This document shows, piece after piece, positions 53,820 to 64,000 of a stretch of 64,000 nucleotides of DNA. Origin of the DNA: Branchiostoma floridae (Eukaryota; Chordata; Leptocardii; Amphioxiformes; Branchiostomatidae). Under the pieces are notes generated by a model. The model was given only the letters and a program-made list of their open reading frames with translations. It had not been told where the DNA came from and ran no database searches. How positions within the stretch are numbered: position 1 is the first letter of the stretch; each line of letters begins with the position of its first letter. The position numbers and the translations under genes were made by a program. Where the stretch lies: contig NC_049997.1 of the NCBI RefSeq assembly GCF_000003815.2, forward strand, positions 6,096,450-6,160,449, read 5' to 3'.

Positions 53820-54039
53820 ACGTTAGTTTATTATTACCTTTATCCGTGGGGTGACCTTTATCCGTTGTCTTTAAAAACAGCACATTTGGCAGTATTAAGT
53901 CTGCGGACTGTGGTTTTAAATTTGCGACATTTTCAAAATGTTCCGATTTGAAACCACCGTCTGTCGACTTCATATCCATAATTACGTTATTTTACAATCA
54001 ACGAACATAGGTTAACCTCGGATAAAGGTGAACCAGCGT
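53820..54039. mobile_element. MITE with ACGTTAG/CAGCGT ends, TA target (copy 4)
   Basis: Starts ACGTTAGTTTATTATTACC and ends GGTGAACCAGCGT between TA. The interior matches 49070-49278 with moderate divergence. 220 bp. Confidence 0.85.
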
Positions 54040-54117
54040 TACATATTATATATAACACACCACAAAATACTGACCATGGAAATGCTCTGATTCTGCACTC
54101 ATTATCAACATTAAGTC

Positions 54118-54250
54118 ACACCAATTTGATATGTTGGTGCTCAGATCTTAAAAAACGATACATGGACAATATATTGAAAACAAAGCCTGAGGTACAGGAT
54201 TGTGTACACAGTTTTATGAAGCAACTACAGTTATATTCAATTTTCCTCCC
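54118..54250 (+). mobile_element. Left part of a Harbinger-like MITE
   Basis: TAA then GTCACACCAATTTGATATGTTGG, AACAAAGCCTGAGGTACAGG and CAGTTTTATGAAGCAACTACAGTTATATTC match the left half of 27818-28050. The right end is not found. Confidence 0.7.
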
Positions 54251-54844
54251 AGTCATGTGGCTCTTCTTTATATAGCAGCAGAACATCCCATCCTATGGAC
54301 TGATAATGTACAGTGTATGACGCTATTTGCTTGGAAAAATCTGTATTCTCCACTAACCCCACCACTATTACATCATTGTCCATGTATGTATGTATCAATA
54401 TGGCTAAACAGTCAAAAATCAATAATTAGAATGATTCATAGTAGAAATAGTTCAAATCCTTTTTTTTTGTATCTGGCAGAAATACATTTTTTACCGTCAA
54501 TTTGTATCTTTCTTTTTTTTTGCTTTATTTTCTATCATCAAATAGATAATAATAGTGGATTGATTCCCCAAAAAAATTGCTCAGGATGTGGCTCATCTTT
54601 CAAGAACACCAGAACACCCCATCGAACATTTGTATGGACTGTAACCTTGTTCAGTAGCTATGATGCTATCCAGGTGATATGGAAGAAAAATCTGTATTCT
54701 CCCCAAACCCTCTCAGTATCACATCCCCATCCATCATATACAGAACACCGTCCAATATGGCTAAACAGTCCGCCTGCAGGCGCTCCCAGATGTGCCATCT
54801 ATCATACAAACAATATCGACAAATTCTACGGAGTTATGAAGTGA
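54200..54844 (+). other. Longest open frame in the window, probably not a gene
   Basis: A 214-codon frame. Its first ~15 codons lie in a MITE remnant, and the rest contains a diverged duplication (WKNLYSP...IWLNSQ and WKKNLYSP...PIWLNSP) that mirrors a nucleotide duplication (54250-54415, 54590-54775). Poly-T runs inside give Phe-rich stretches. There is no known domain and no splice or promoter context. Chance openness in an AT-rich repeat is the simplest reading. Confidence 0.3.
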
Positions 54845-54849
54845 GGAGA

Positions 54850-55960
54850 TAGAAGTTATGGGTCTTCCTAAAGCAGCTGTATGTTGTGGTTGTCCAATAG
54901 CCAAATTTAGACTCGATGGATACAATTTGATTCGATTTGGGAACCCTATGTACAGTCAAACCTGCCCAAGACGACCATCCGGGGGAACGGAAAAAAGCGG
55001 TTGATTTGGACAGGTGGTTGCTGAGAAGAGTATCGACTCAAAACATGCCCGATGCAAAGTTTAAATGATTTCCGTTGTGTTAAATGGCAAATAGCAAGCA
55101 CACTGCACGCACCCAAAGAAGCGAGGTCTTAAATGTCAAATACAACACGCACACTGTAAACTGTAAATTTACCCCCAAAATCCGACGCAAACTGGCCGAC
55201 TTCGGCACAAAATCGTGCTAATTATCATAAAAAATCGATGAAAACCTTAATCTTGAAAATGATGCGGTCGTTATAGGTCCCAATTTGGGCCGGTCGCGGT
55301 CGCGTTGACCAGGTGGTCGTTGAGAAAAGGTCGCTTAATGCTTACGTCAATGGGAAAATAAATCGGGACCGAGAAAAAGCGGTCGAAATGGCCAGGTGGT
55401 CGCTGAGAAGAGGTGGTCGCTCGGGCAGGTTTGACTGTATATCATTATTTTGGATTTTTTTGTCCTACTGGCAATTAAGAATGAAAGAGTTTGGAGATAA
55501 AAGTAATGGGTCCTCCTAAAGCAGTTGTATGTTATGGTTGTCCAACGGCCAATTTTACTCTTGATGGATACAATTTGATTTGATTTAGGAAGCCAAACGA
55601 ATATTATGTAACGTTAGAGTTATATTAGAAATATAGAATAAAAGAGTCTGGAGTCAGAAGTTTAGGGCTTTCCTAAAGCAGCTGTATGGTGTGGTTTGTT
55701 CAACAGCCAAATTTAGTCTAGATGGATACAATTGGATTTGATATCTGAAGCCTTATGAATATCATGTATAGTTTTTTTTATACTAGTGATATACATGTAG
55801 AATGAAAGAGTTTAGTGTCCAAAGTTATAGCCTGTCTGAAAGCAGTTGTATGTTGACATTGTTGTGGTTTTGTCCAACAGCCAAATTTAGTCTCAATATA
55901 TTTAGATAACATTTGATTTAATTTAGAAAGCTTTATGCATTTCATCTAAAGTTTTGTTCA
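54850..55960. repeat. Tandem array, ~150-185-bp unit, four copies, first split by a MITE
   Basis: CCTAAAGCAGCTGTATG.TGTGGTT.GTCCAA.AGCCAAATTTAG recurs near 54867, 55515, 55671 and 55830, followed by GATGGATACAATTTGATTTGAT. The MITE at 54953 breaks unit 1 at GAACCCTATGTA. Confidence 0.88.
54953..55437. mobile_element. Pogo-like element, CAGTCAAACCTGCCC ends, TA target
   Basis: Starts CAGTCAAACCTGCCCAAGAC and ends CTCGGGCAGGTTTGACTG between TA. Inner repeats AGCGGTCG..GGCCAGGTGGTCG.TGAGAAG occur on both sides. Its terminal 12 bases equal those of the 60885 family, but the interior differs. 485 bp; a 68-codon frame inside has no transposase motif. Confidence 0.9.
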
Positions 55961-56037
55961 TGCTAATTCATGCTACTGTTTGTTGACTTGATATATATAA
56001 CGTCCTCGATATCCCTAAAATACTATTAAAAACAGAT

Positions 56038-56247
56038 ATATTGTTAGCTCACCTTTATTCGAGGGGTAACCTATATCCGTTGTTTTTAAAAACAGGGTAT
56101 TTAGGCGGGTGGTGGTTTCAGACTGCAGTATTTTGAAAATATCGGGTCCACTGAAATATTTTGAAAATATTGCAATTTAAAAACCATGTTTTTTTTTAAA
56201 ACAATGGATATAGGTTACCCCGCGGATAAAGGTGAAGTAGCGTTGGG
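56038..56247. mobile_element. MITE of the ACGCTAGTTCAC family (copy 5, decayed ends)
   Basis: GTTAGCTCACCTTTATTCGAGGGGTAACC on the left and GGTTACCCCGCGGATAAAGGTGAAGTAGCGT on the right; interior CAGGGTATTTAGG and a locally repeated CTGAAATATTTTGAAAATAT. The left terminal bases no longer match. Confidence 0.8.
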
Positions 56248-56249
56248 TT

Positions 56250-57290
56250 ACCCCGCTTATAGATAGCATAATACCATTGCCCTGTAACAGTAGCAGTTAG
56301 CATAAAATTTTCTATCAGATTGGGAAGAAGAGAGAAGGAGAAAGGAATAGGTTTAAACCACTCCAAGTAGTAAACAGTTTCAGGTCTATATAGATTGAAT
56401 CAAACATAAATCTTTGTGTCGAACGCATCTATTGCTAGCCAATAATGGTGGGTTTCCGAAAATAGTTTAATCAGGTTGGTAGAATAATTCAAAGCTCTGA
56501 CGAAGGTGTCTGAGAGACATCGAAACGTAAGCTACATAATTATATAAGTACCCACTGGTTGTGTAACAACAATTCTCCTCCATCCTAATAATGGTGGGGT
56601 TAGATAACTCCATCTTTGTGGTGTGTGAAAAATGACGGTAAATCGTGGTCAATATGAGTAATGCCCTGCCATATAGAATAGTATCCCCATTCTGCGTCAT
56701 TTATCAGAAGAATCCATACGGACAAATATGCTCAATGGATGGGCAGAATTGACTCTTGCATGGAGAATACTTGAGCTTGATGTCCATTATATTTAATTCA
56801 AGAATTAAGTATATATTGTTATTTGAAATAGTATTTAGCATTAGCATGTAATATATATATAGTGTTCCAATTTACTTTCACATGTGGTCATATGACTTCT
56901 GCATTTGATGCTTTGGGTTTGAATGTACAATTATAATGTTTGATTTTGATAATTATGTAGAACATCAGTAAAAAAAACACTGCTTAGTATAGAAAGTCAT
57001 GATAATAAATGTCTTGCATTTAGGCCTCCCCATATCCCAATCTGTAAAAATTCAAATCTAGTGACGTCATGACTGCATTTTTTTCAACCCACTGTTCTTC
57101 AGCATTCCCCAAAGAAATTGAGAAACCAACCCTGCCCACCATATTGACATATCAGTGATGAAAGTTATGCTTCCTCTCAAACTTATACACTCCCATAAAA
57201 GTCTGAAATCCCTCGACTTAAAAGCGGCCTTTCGCGATTCTTCACGTAAAGCGATATCGACAGACCAAGAACGGTCTGCTGCCACGAGTC
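56250..57290. other. Mostly unique; hammerhead-like core at 56497-56528
   Basis: CTGACGAAGGTGTCTGAGAG then ACATCGAAACGT, see findings. Otherwise unique AT-rich sequence. A TGACGTCA octamer lies at 57062-57069. Confidence 0.4.
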
Positions 57291-57299
57291 TACTTAAAA

Positions 57300-58325
57300 C
57301 CTCTTAAGACCGGCTATTGACTTTTAGACTGATCCCTCTCTTTTGTGTTTATTGACTCCTGCTAACCATATTTCCGATATTACAGTTATCAGTAGGGCTG
57401 GGTACCGGTACAAAAATTCAGGTCTGGTTCAGGTCCAGAGCATCATATCCAGGTCCAGACCTGAACCTAGACATGATTCAGTATGACTCATACCAATGGT
57501 CCATTTCACTACACAGAAATCTCTTTTGAAATCCAACAACACCAACTGCACCTGTACGATTGGCTGTAAAACTAGGTAGAAATGACTATAAAATCTTCTC
57601 TACTTCACTCTTGTTATTTTTTCCCCCTCAAGCACCAAAACGTGTGAATGCCTGATCAAATAATCTGTTAATTTTCTAATAGGTCCAACATCCGGTCTAT
57701 TTAATTTTTTCAGGTCTGGTTTTTCTGGACCGGTCCAATAAGAAAAACCGGTTTTGCACCGATACCCAGTCCTAGTTATCAGGTCTCGATGAGCTGCAAA
57801 ACTTGGGCATGTTGCTAGTGTGCCTGTTAGCTCTTGAGGACTGGTAAATTTAAAACATCTTACAAATTTTTATGAAAAATAATTGTGCCTAGAATATAAT
57901 TAGGTGCCGGTACTAAATGTGTCTAACTATGTGACCTTGTAGGGATCATATTGCTTGATTACAGGCTAATAATATATGCTAGCCATAATTCCGATATTAC
58001 AGTTATCAAGTCTTGATGAGCTGCAAAATTTGGGCCATTGTATTTACGCGCAATCTCGCTAGCCTGGTTACCATCCGGGTAGTAGTTCACTCATATGTTT
58101 GCTTCTGCTATTCGTCTGGGGACCTGCACATTCAGACCATTTCTTGGTTATGTCAGTTAATGAGCAAATTTAGATTCTAGAGTGCTCATTCGATGACAAC
58201 AGGCCTTCCACAAGTGGACGGAGGGCATTTTTTGTGTTCGAACATGGTTCGTACAAGCGCTTGAACCCATTCTTTAATTCGCTAAGCATATTTCAGATAT
58301 CAGTTATTGGGTGGGGTCGTGTGGC
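57300..58325. repeat. Tandem array, ~230-300-bp unit, three copies, first carries a hAT-like MITE
   Basis: GCTAACCATATTTCCGATATTACAGTTATC (57361), GCTAGCCATAATTCCGATATTACAGTTATC (57979) and GCTAAGCATATTTCAGATATCAGTTAT (58281). Units 1 and 2 continue .AGTCTTGATGAGCTGCAAAA.TTGGGC; in unit 1 the MITE intervenes. Confidence 0.88.
57393..57774. mobile_element. hAT-like MITE, TAGGGCTGGGTAC ends, 8-bp target duplication
   Basis: Starts TAGGGCTGGGTACCGGTAC and ends GATACCCAGTCCTA. GTTATCAG is perfectly duplicated (57385-57392, 57775-57782); the unit at 57979 shows the empty site. Inner TCAGGTCTGG/ CCAGGTCC repeats. 382 bp; a half copy lies at 13084. Confidence 0.94.
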
Positions 58326-59385
58326 ACAATTTTTTCAAATTCTTTTTTTACTGCTTTTCAAATATAAGCAGTACAGTACAGAAGAAGCAGACACATAAAG
58401 AAAAACGTAAGGTACAGAAATGTAAATACAAAAATCTAAATAAAATTACAGAACAGTTTGCAAAAAGCATTTTTTTCTTTTAAACTTTTATAGACACTAG
58501 ACTGTCCATGGTACTGAAAATAGTGAGTTTTTCAGTTGATAGTAATGATTTCTGTTAGGTACCATGCAGGTACTACTTTTGGTAAATATTTACAAAACAT
58601 TCTTAAATGTGCTTTACGTAATGATTTAGGTAGCAGATCTTAACCCAAAAAGGTATGGAAAATGGCGCTTGTATGATATGAGTGGAGCATATGATTTTAA
58701 GACAAGTTGTTTTGAATTTCAAACTCTAGTTTATATTGTAATATACAAGTAATGGGTAATATCTCACAAGTGTATCTAATAATGAAAAAAAATAATAGAA
58801 AGTTAAGAATCTCATACATGTATACTTGTGCACATCAAAACCCTTTTTAGTATCATTTCTTGATCTCTCCAGTTCCTTTAGAAGACCCAGTTTGGACATA
58901 AAGTTTGTTCTACCAGCTGAGGTCTACATAAAAAATCATAAAACTAAACTGCTTGAGTATATTACCATCCCATGAGTTCCTTAAATATGTAATCCCTACA
59001 TTACCCAGACAAATAAACCAACTCTCTAGTCTACCTTTTTGTTTTATTGTCCACAAAGGAGACCTAAACAATCCAGGAAGGTTTAAAGTTTATTAACTTT
59101 TCTTATGCCTTTCTTGGTTTATGTGAAATTCAATTCCCAAGCCTGCAACTTTGGGCCAAAGAGGGTTCAGAACTTTCGTTGGTGCACAATCATTTAGAGT
59201 TATTAGAACCCACTGTTCAGGTAGTACTTTCTTATTGTAATTCAATCTTGCTTCTATTTTGTACATGCAGTAACTGGTGTTTTCATGGCCTAACATTCAA
59301 TGTTGTATTACTTGTAATATAATAATTTTGATCATGTTTAAAATGGCAGAAAAACAGAAGGAATGATTTTAACAATTGACCTAAT
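58326..59385. other. No recognisable feature
   Basis: Unique AT-rich sequence. GGGTCGTGTGGCACAAT at 58314-58330 recalls the first bases of SINE-B but nothing follows. Confidence 0.45.
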
Positions 59386-59389
59386 AAGT

Positions 59390-59960
59390 CTCATACATTT
59401 TAAGATACTGTGACCAGGCCGTGTAGCTTCAATAACAAGTTTGAATACAATGTATGAACTCTAAATAATATCCACACAAATCATGTTCAAATCGAGATTA
59501 GTAATGAGATCTCTATAGATTTATAACTTCTATATTTAGGTACATATTTCACTGGGTGACACAGAAAACACCATCCCATAAAATTTATACATTCTAAGAC
59601 GCTGTGACCAGGCAGTGTACATATACCTTCAATTTTAGGTTTGAACACAATGTATAAGCTCAAACTAACATCCAAACAAATCAGGATCCACAAGGGGATT
59701 TCTATAGATTTATAACTTCTATATTAAGGTACATATTTCACTGGGTGACACAGAAAACACCATCCCTAAAATTTATACATTCTAAGACGCTGTGACCAGG
59801 CAGTGTACCTTCAATATTAAGTTTGAACACAATGTATAAGCTCAAACTAACATCCACACAAATCAGGATCCACAACAGGATTTCTATAGATTTATAACTT
59901 CTATATTCAGGCACATATTTCACTGGATGATACAGAAAACACCATCCCAATAGGGCCCAA
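59390..59960. repeat. Tandem array, ~180-185-bp unit, three copies
   Basis: CTGTGACCAGGC.GTGTA recurs near 59408, 59600 and 59789, each followed by AACACAATGTATAAGCTCAAACTAACATCC.CACAAATCA and GATTTATAACTTCTATATT.AGG.ACATATTTCACTGG. Units 2 and 3 are very similar. Two minus-strand frames repeat with the unit and are not genes. Confidence 0.95.
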
Positions 59961-60019
59961 CCAGCTCTTCCCTCAAATCCTTACATCATAACCATCCGTC
60001 TTGCTTGCTTGTCCATTGT

Positions 60020-61400
60020 AAAGATACCCAATGAGCCATGCTATTGGCTGCTCTTCCGAATGGCCCCTCACGTGCCCTTTTCTCTTCCATACGTCACAAT
60101 CGTCTTTAATCTTTTTTCTCTCTCTCTCACAGAGATGGTTCTGGGTCCTCTCGCTTGCAGAAAGTTGTGTCATATTTCATCAGACTTTCCCGCAATATGG
60201 TCGTGCATTTGTAGATCACAGACAATGTTGGAGCAATACTTTCAACCTTTTTTCTTGTTATAAGGACACATCATCATCATTGTTGTAATAAGGACACCCT
60301 ATGATTAATTTCTTTAGCCCTTCAAAATTTCAGAGAGTAAAAACCTGCCAACAAAAGAAGACGGTTACATGTAGGAAAAATTTCCAGACTGAGTCTCATG
60401 ATCACTCCCAGAAATTGCTTACTGATCAGTGGCCCCCTTCTCTTCCATACGTTACAATCGTCTTTAATCTTTTTTCTCTCTCACAGAGAAAGATGGTTCT
60501 GGGTGCTTTTGCTTGCCGAATGTTGTGTAATATTTCATCAGCGACCTCCAACTTGACTTTCTCACAATATGGTCATAGGTCACAGAAAAAGCTGCAGCAA
60601 TGCTTTTACTCTTTTTGTTGTGATAAGAGGACACACAGTATTTATTTCCATGACGTTCAATATTTTAGAGCAAAAACCTACAATACTCATGATCACCCCA
60701 GAAACGGCTCAGTGAGTGGTTCCCCTGCTCTTTCATAAATCAAATTCATCTTCAATCTTCCTTTCTTTCACACAGAAATGGCTGTGGTTCATTGCACTCG
60801 CAAAAACCCCTCTTCAAATCCTGTCACATTTCCTCAATGACTTTCAACTAGACTTTGAAATTCTCACAATATGGTAATAGACTACAGTCAAACCTGTCTA
60901 TAGCGGCCACTCAAGGGACAAGACAAATTTGGCCACTATAGACAGGTGGCCTCTGTATAGAGGTGGCAACTTGTAGATAAAATACCCAAGGGACCGACAA
61001 AAAGTGGCCACTATGGACAGGTGGCCCCTCTGTAGAGGTCGCCCCTAATACAGGTTTGACTGTACATTCAATGCTGCAGCTACCCTTGAATACTTTGATT
61101 TACACTTATTTAATGAAGACCCACCATTTTATTTCCTTGATCCTTGGACGTTGCAACATGAAAAATGAAGGAAAGTAGCATCAACTCAGGATGAGAGGAA
61201 AAATTCACTAACTATTCTCGCTCTCAGAAACTGCGTCCTGCTCGTCTACCAGCTCTATACATCAAGGCCATCTTCCATCTTTTTCTCTTTCACACGCAGA
61301 TGGCACTGCTTCCTCCCACTCCCAAAAACCTGTCTTTAAATCCTCTCATATTTCATCAATGACCTTCAGCTTGACTTTCCTAGAGCATCATCTGGCGTTG
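60020..61400. repeat. Tandem array, ~300-380-bp unit, four copies, third split by a MITE
   Basis: CTCTTCCATACGT.ACAATCGTCTTTAATCTTTTTTCTCTC near 60080 and 60435, with diverged copies near 60730 and 61253. Each is followed by CACAG..ATGG, a GCTTGC-like segment, CATATTTCATCA and CACAATATGGTCAT. The MITE at 60885 lies at the end of unit 3. Confidence 0.85.
60885..61062. mobile_element. Pogo-like MITE, CAGTCAAACCTGTC ends, complete copy
   Basis: Starts CAGTCAAACCTGTCTATAGC and ends TAATACAGGTTTGACTG between TA (60883-60884, 61063-61064). Halves are palindromic around GGTGGC / GCCACC repeats. 178 bp; the reference copy for the family. Confidence 0.94.
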
Positions 61401-61419
61401 TACATTGCCTCTAAAGCCT

Positions 61420-62910
61420 CCCCTTTTTTACAATGTTTCTGTCAACGTTTTGTCAGTCTCTCTGCTCAAAGAAACTCCGCAACCCACATTCTAGGACAGT
61501 GATGAAACTTGCAAAAGTATCCTGCTATGTGTCTACAGTTTTTTAACTCCTCTCGTTACTTTTCACATCTAAAGCCTCCCCTTTTTACATGACAAAATGT
61601 ATCTGCCATCACTTTGGTGCCCTGTCTGCTATAAGAAAACTTTGACCAATACCCTAGGATGTACCACAATGATACTCAAACTCTCAAATCTATCCTGTAA
61701 TGTGTCTTATAATAGCTTATTGCTTCCTCTCTTCACTCGTTACATCCTTTTTGGCTCTTCTGTTAGCCTTCAATGTAACGTTACAAATGACATCTTGCCT
61801 GCTCAAAGAGAACTCCTCCACCAATATCCTATAGGATGTACCACAATGATGAAACTAGCAAACCTATCCTATAATGTGTCTATCTATTGCCTCCTTTCTT
61901 TACTCTTCAAGTATACACATCCTTTTTGGCTCTTCTATTAGCCTTTAATGGACAAATGACATCTTGCCTGCTCAAAGAGACTTCCTCTACCAATATCCTA
62001 CAGGATGTACCACAATGATGAAACTAGCAAATCTATCCTGTAATGTGTCTATCTATCGCCTCCTCTCTTCACTTTTTACATCCTTTTTGGCTCTTCTGTT
62101 AGCCTTTAATGTACAAATGACATCTTGCCTGCTCAAAGAGAACTCCTCCATCAATATCCTATAGGATGTACCACAATGATGAAACTAGCAAACCTATCCT
62201 GTAATGTGTCTATCTATTGCCTCCTTTCTTTACTCCTCAAGTATACACATCCTTTTTGGCTCTTCTGTTAGCCTTTAATGTAAAGATGACATTTGCAGCA
62301 ATTTAGAATTATAGTATTCCTTGTAAGAGCTTTTCACACATGTGGTTCCACGAACTTGCAAAAACTCGTCTTCAAATCCTGTCATGTCAGCTTATTGCTT
62401 CTTCTTTTCACTCTTCACACAAGTATACACATTCTTCTGTCAGCCTTTAATGTACAGATGACATTTGCAGCAATAGTATTCCTTGTATAAAAGCTGTTCA
62501 CACATGTGGTTCCTCGCACTTGCAAAGACTTCTCTTCAAATCCCGTCATGTTAGCTTATTGCTTCTTCTTTTCACTCTTCCCACAAGTATTCACATTCTT
62601 CTGTCAGCCCTTAATGTACAGATGACATTTGCAGCAACTTAGAATTATAGTATTCCTTTTCACACATCTGGTTCCTCGCATTTGCAAAAAATCATCTTCA
62701 AATCCCGTCATGTCAGATTATTGCCTTCTCTTTTCACCCTTCACACAAGTACATGGCTGTATACACATCCTTCTGTCAGCCTTAATGTACAAATGACATC
62801 TTGCTGCCTCCTTTTACAATGTTCACACAGGTATACACATCCTTTTTGTGATCTTCTGTTAGCCTGTAATGTACAAATGACATCTTACAGGAACTCTGAC
62901 ATTTTTCATG
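61420..62910. repeat. Tandem array, ~160-175-bp unit, seven to eight copies, two variants
   Basis: AGGATGTACCACAATGATGAAACT recurs near 61657, 61826, 62004 and 62163, with GACATCTTGCCTGCTCAAAGAGA and CATCCTTTTTGGCTCTTCTGTTAGCCTTTAATG. From 62290 a variant follows with GCAAAAACTCGTCTTCAAATCC.GTCATGTCAGCTTATTGC. Frames of 65-137 codons here track the repeat and lack domains. Confidence 0.92.
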
Positions 62911-63089
62911 CCTTTCAAGCTAAGTGTAACATTCGTCTGCAGCTTTTGGGTTATCTCGTTCACAGCCTTCGCCTTCCATTAACAGAAGATTGCAACTTTC
63001 TCAGGAGAGCATATTCAGAGAAATTGCAATGCGAAAGCCTTTGGGTATTGGTTAATGCTAACATTTGCTGCAATTTAGAATCATATTCC
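62911..63089. other. No recognisable feature
   Basis: Short unique stretch between two arrays. Confidence 0.4.
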
Positions 63090-63865
63090 TTGTAAAAGCT
63101 TAGTAAAATACTCCAATATTACCTGGACCTTCAACTTGATTTGCCCTTGCAGAAGGTTGCGTGTTCTCAAAAAAATATGAAGCATGAAAGAATGCAATGT
63201 TTCTTCTAAAAAGACAGTTCAATCAAAGCCTCTTTCCATTCCTTGATACATTGCTCAGCCATTATATAGCAGTAAAGGTTTGCAGTAGTTTGGGATGTTC
63301 CTTAGAAGCTTAGTATGATACTCCTGAGTCCAATCATTGCAACTTTCAACTTGCTTTGCCTTTGCAGAAGGTCACAACATTCTCAAAAAGAAGTATGAAG
63401 TATTAAGGAATGGAACTGCAAAGTTTCTTCTTTCAAATAGTTAAGACAGTTTGGTCAAAGTCTCTCTTCATTCCTCGATAAATTGCGCTGCCAATATATA
63501 GTTATGTAGTAAAGGCTTGCATTAATTTGGGATGTTCCTAGTAAAAGCTTAGTATAATACTCCTGAGTCCAATCATTGCAACTTTCAACTTGCTTTGCCT
63601 TTGCAGAAGGTCACATGCAACATTCTCAAAAAAATATGAAGTGTGAAAGAATGGAACTGCAAAGTTTCTTCTTTCAAATAGTTGAGACAGTTTAGTCAAG
63701 AAAATTGAAGTATGTAAAATGTTTCTTCTTTCAGATAGTAAAAGCCTTTATCTGTTCAACCATGCAGTAAAGGCTTGCTGTCATTAGGGATGTTCCTAGT
63801 TATAGCTTACTTCTGTGTCCATTCTTTCCGACATCCGATTTCCTTTGCCTTTGCAGAAGGTCACA
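63090..63865. repeat. Tandem array, ~210-240-bp unit, four copies
   Basis: GCTTAGTATGATACTCCTGAGTCCAATCATTGCAACTTTCAACTTGCTTTGCCTTTGCAGAAGG.. recurs near 63100 (diverged), 63309, 63547 and 63806 (shortened). Units also hold TCTCAAAAAAATATGAAG and AAAGTTTCTTCTTTCAAATAGTT. Confidence 0.92.
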
Positions 63866-63882
63866 CGTGTGTGTGTGTATGT

Positions 63883-63922
<40 letters not shown>

Positions 63923-63931
63923 ATGTGTGGG
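63866..63931. repeat. (TG)n microsatellite
   Basis: A long TG run with occasional TATG interruptions, ending TACATGTGTGGGGGG. Confidence 0.98.
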
Positions 63932-64000
63932 GGGACAGCATATACTCTTGAAGGCCTGCATGAACTATATTGCAATAGTTATTGATATTTGGTGGAACTA

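Noticed and set aside
54200-54844. 214-codon open frame as a novel gene
   Set aside because: It starts in a MITE remnant, contains a nucleotide-level duplication and poly-T runs, and shows no domain, promoter or splice context.
59487-59950. Two related ~70-codon minus-strand frames as a duplicated gene
   Set aside because: They are the same frame repeated by the ~183-bp array, with no start context or domain.
61597-63095. Several 65-137-codon frames as a gene cluster
   Set aside because: All follow the ~170-bp array unit; peptide similarity only mirrors the DNA repeat.

Overview
The window looks like non-coding nuclear DNA from a metazoan. I found no protein-coding gene that I would defend. 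The longest uninterrupted reading frames (645 bp at 54200-54844, 480 bp at 46253-46732, 441 bp at 18051-18491) lie in repeats or inverted repeats and match no family I know. What can be recognised is a dense population of short DNA transposons (MITEs), two tRNA-headed SINE families, three 5'-truncated LINE copies and more than twenty local tandem arrays. My best guess for the organism is a lancelet (Branchiostoma). That is inference from the general repeat style; nothing diagnostic such as a known gene is present. The 100-N block at 26763-26862 marks this as a scaffolded draft assembly.

Layout. 1-7.1 kb: tandem arrays (1-560, 2048-3055, 5515-7110), two copies of a MITE with CAGGGCTCGAAAT ends, and an antisense LINE relic. 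7.8-10 kb: a three-unit ~450-bp repeat in which two units carry a SINE and the third keeps the empty site, then a ~135-bp array broken by a LINE. 11-15.8 kb: duplications, a SINE and three MITEs. 16-21.8 kb: arrays, a 30-bp perfect palindrome, and MITEs. 22.8-24.0 kb: a 1,227-bp element whose inverted ends are arrays of a 10-bp motif. 24.8-29.7 kb: Harbinger-like MITEs, a ~150-bp array holding the assembly gap, a tandem array of tRNA-like sequences, a SINE and a 110-bp near-perfect hairpin. 33-37.1 kb: three arrays around a CpG-rich block at 34151-34640, the best promoter candidate here. 38.6-42.3 kb: MITEs, including nested ones, and a 61-bp perfect inverted duplication. 43.1-51.1 kb: long arrays, a LINE inside a MITE, and a fold-back. 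51.3-58.3 kb: seven MITEs and duplicated blocks. 59.4-64 kb: four successive arrays and a TG microsatellite.

How the parts relate. Most arrays have a different unit sequence but a similar period (about 115-250 bp). Many transposons sit inside exactly one unit of an array, so neighbouring units preserve the pre-insertion site. This lets target-site duplications be read directly: 5 bp for the CAGGGCTCGAAAT family, 8 bp for two hAT-type families, TA for four mariner/pogo-type families, TWA-like 3 bp for the Harbinger-type family, and 5-13 bp for SINEs and LINEs. The window may be intronic or intergenic; the sequence alone does not decide.
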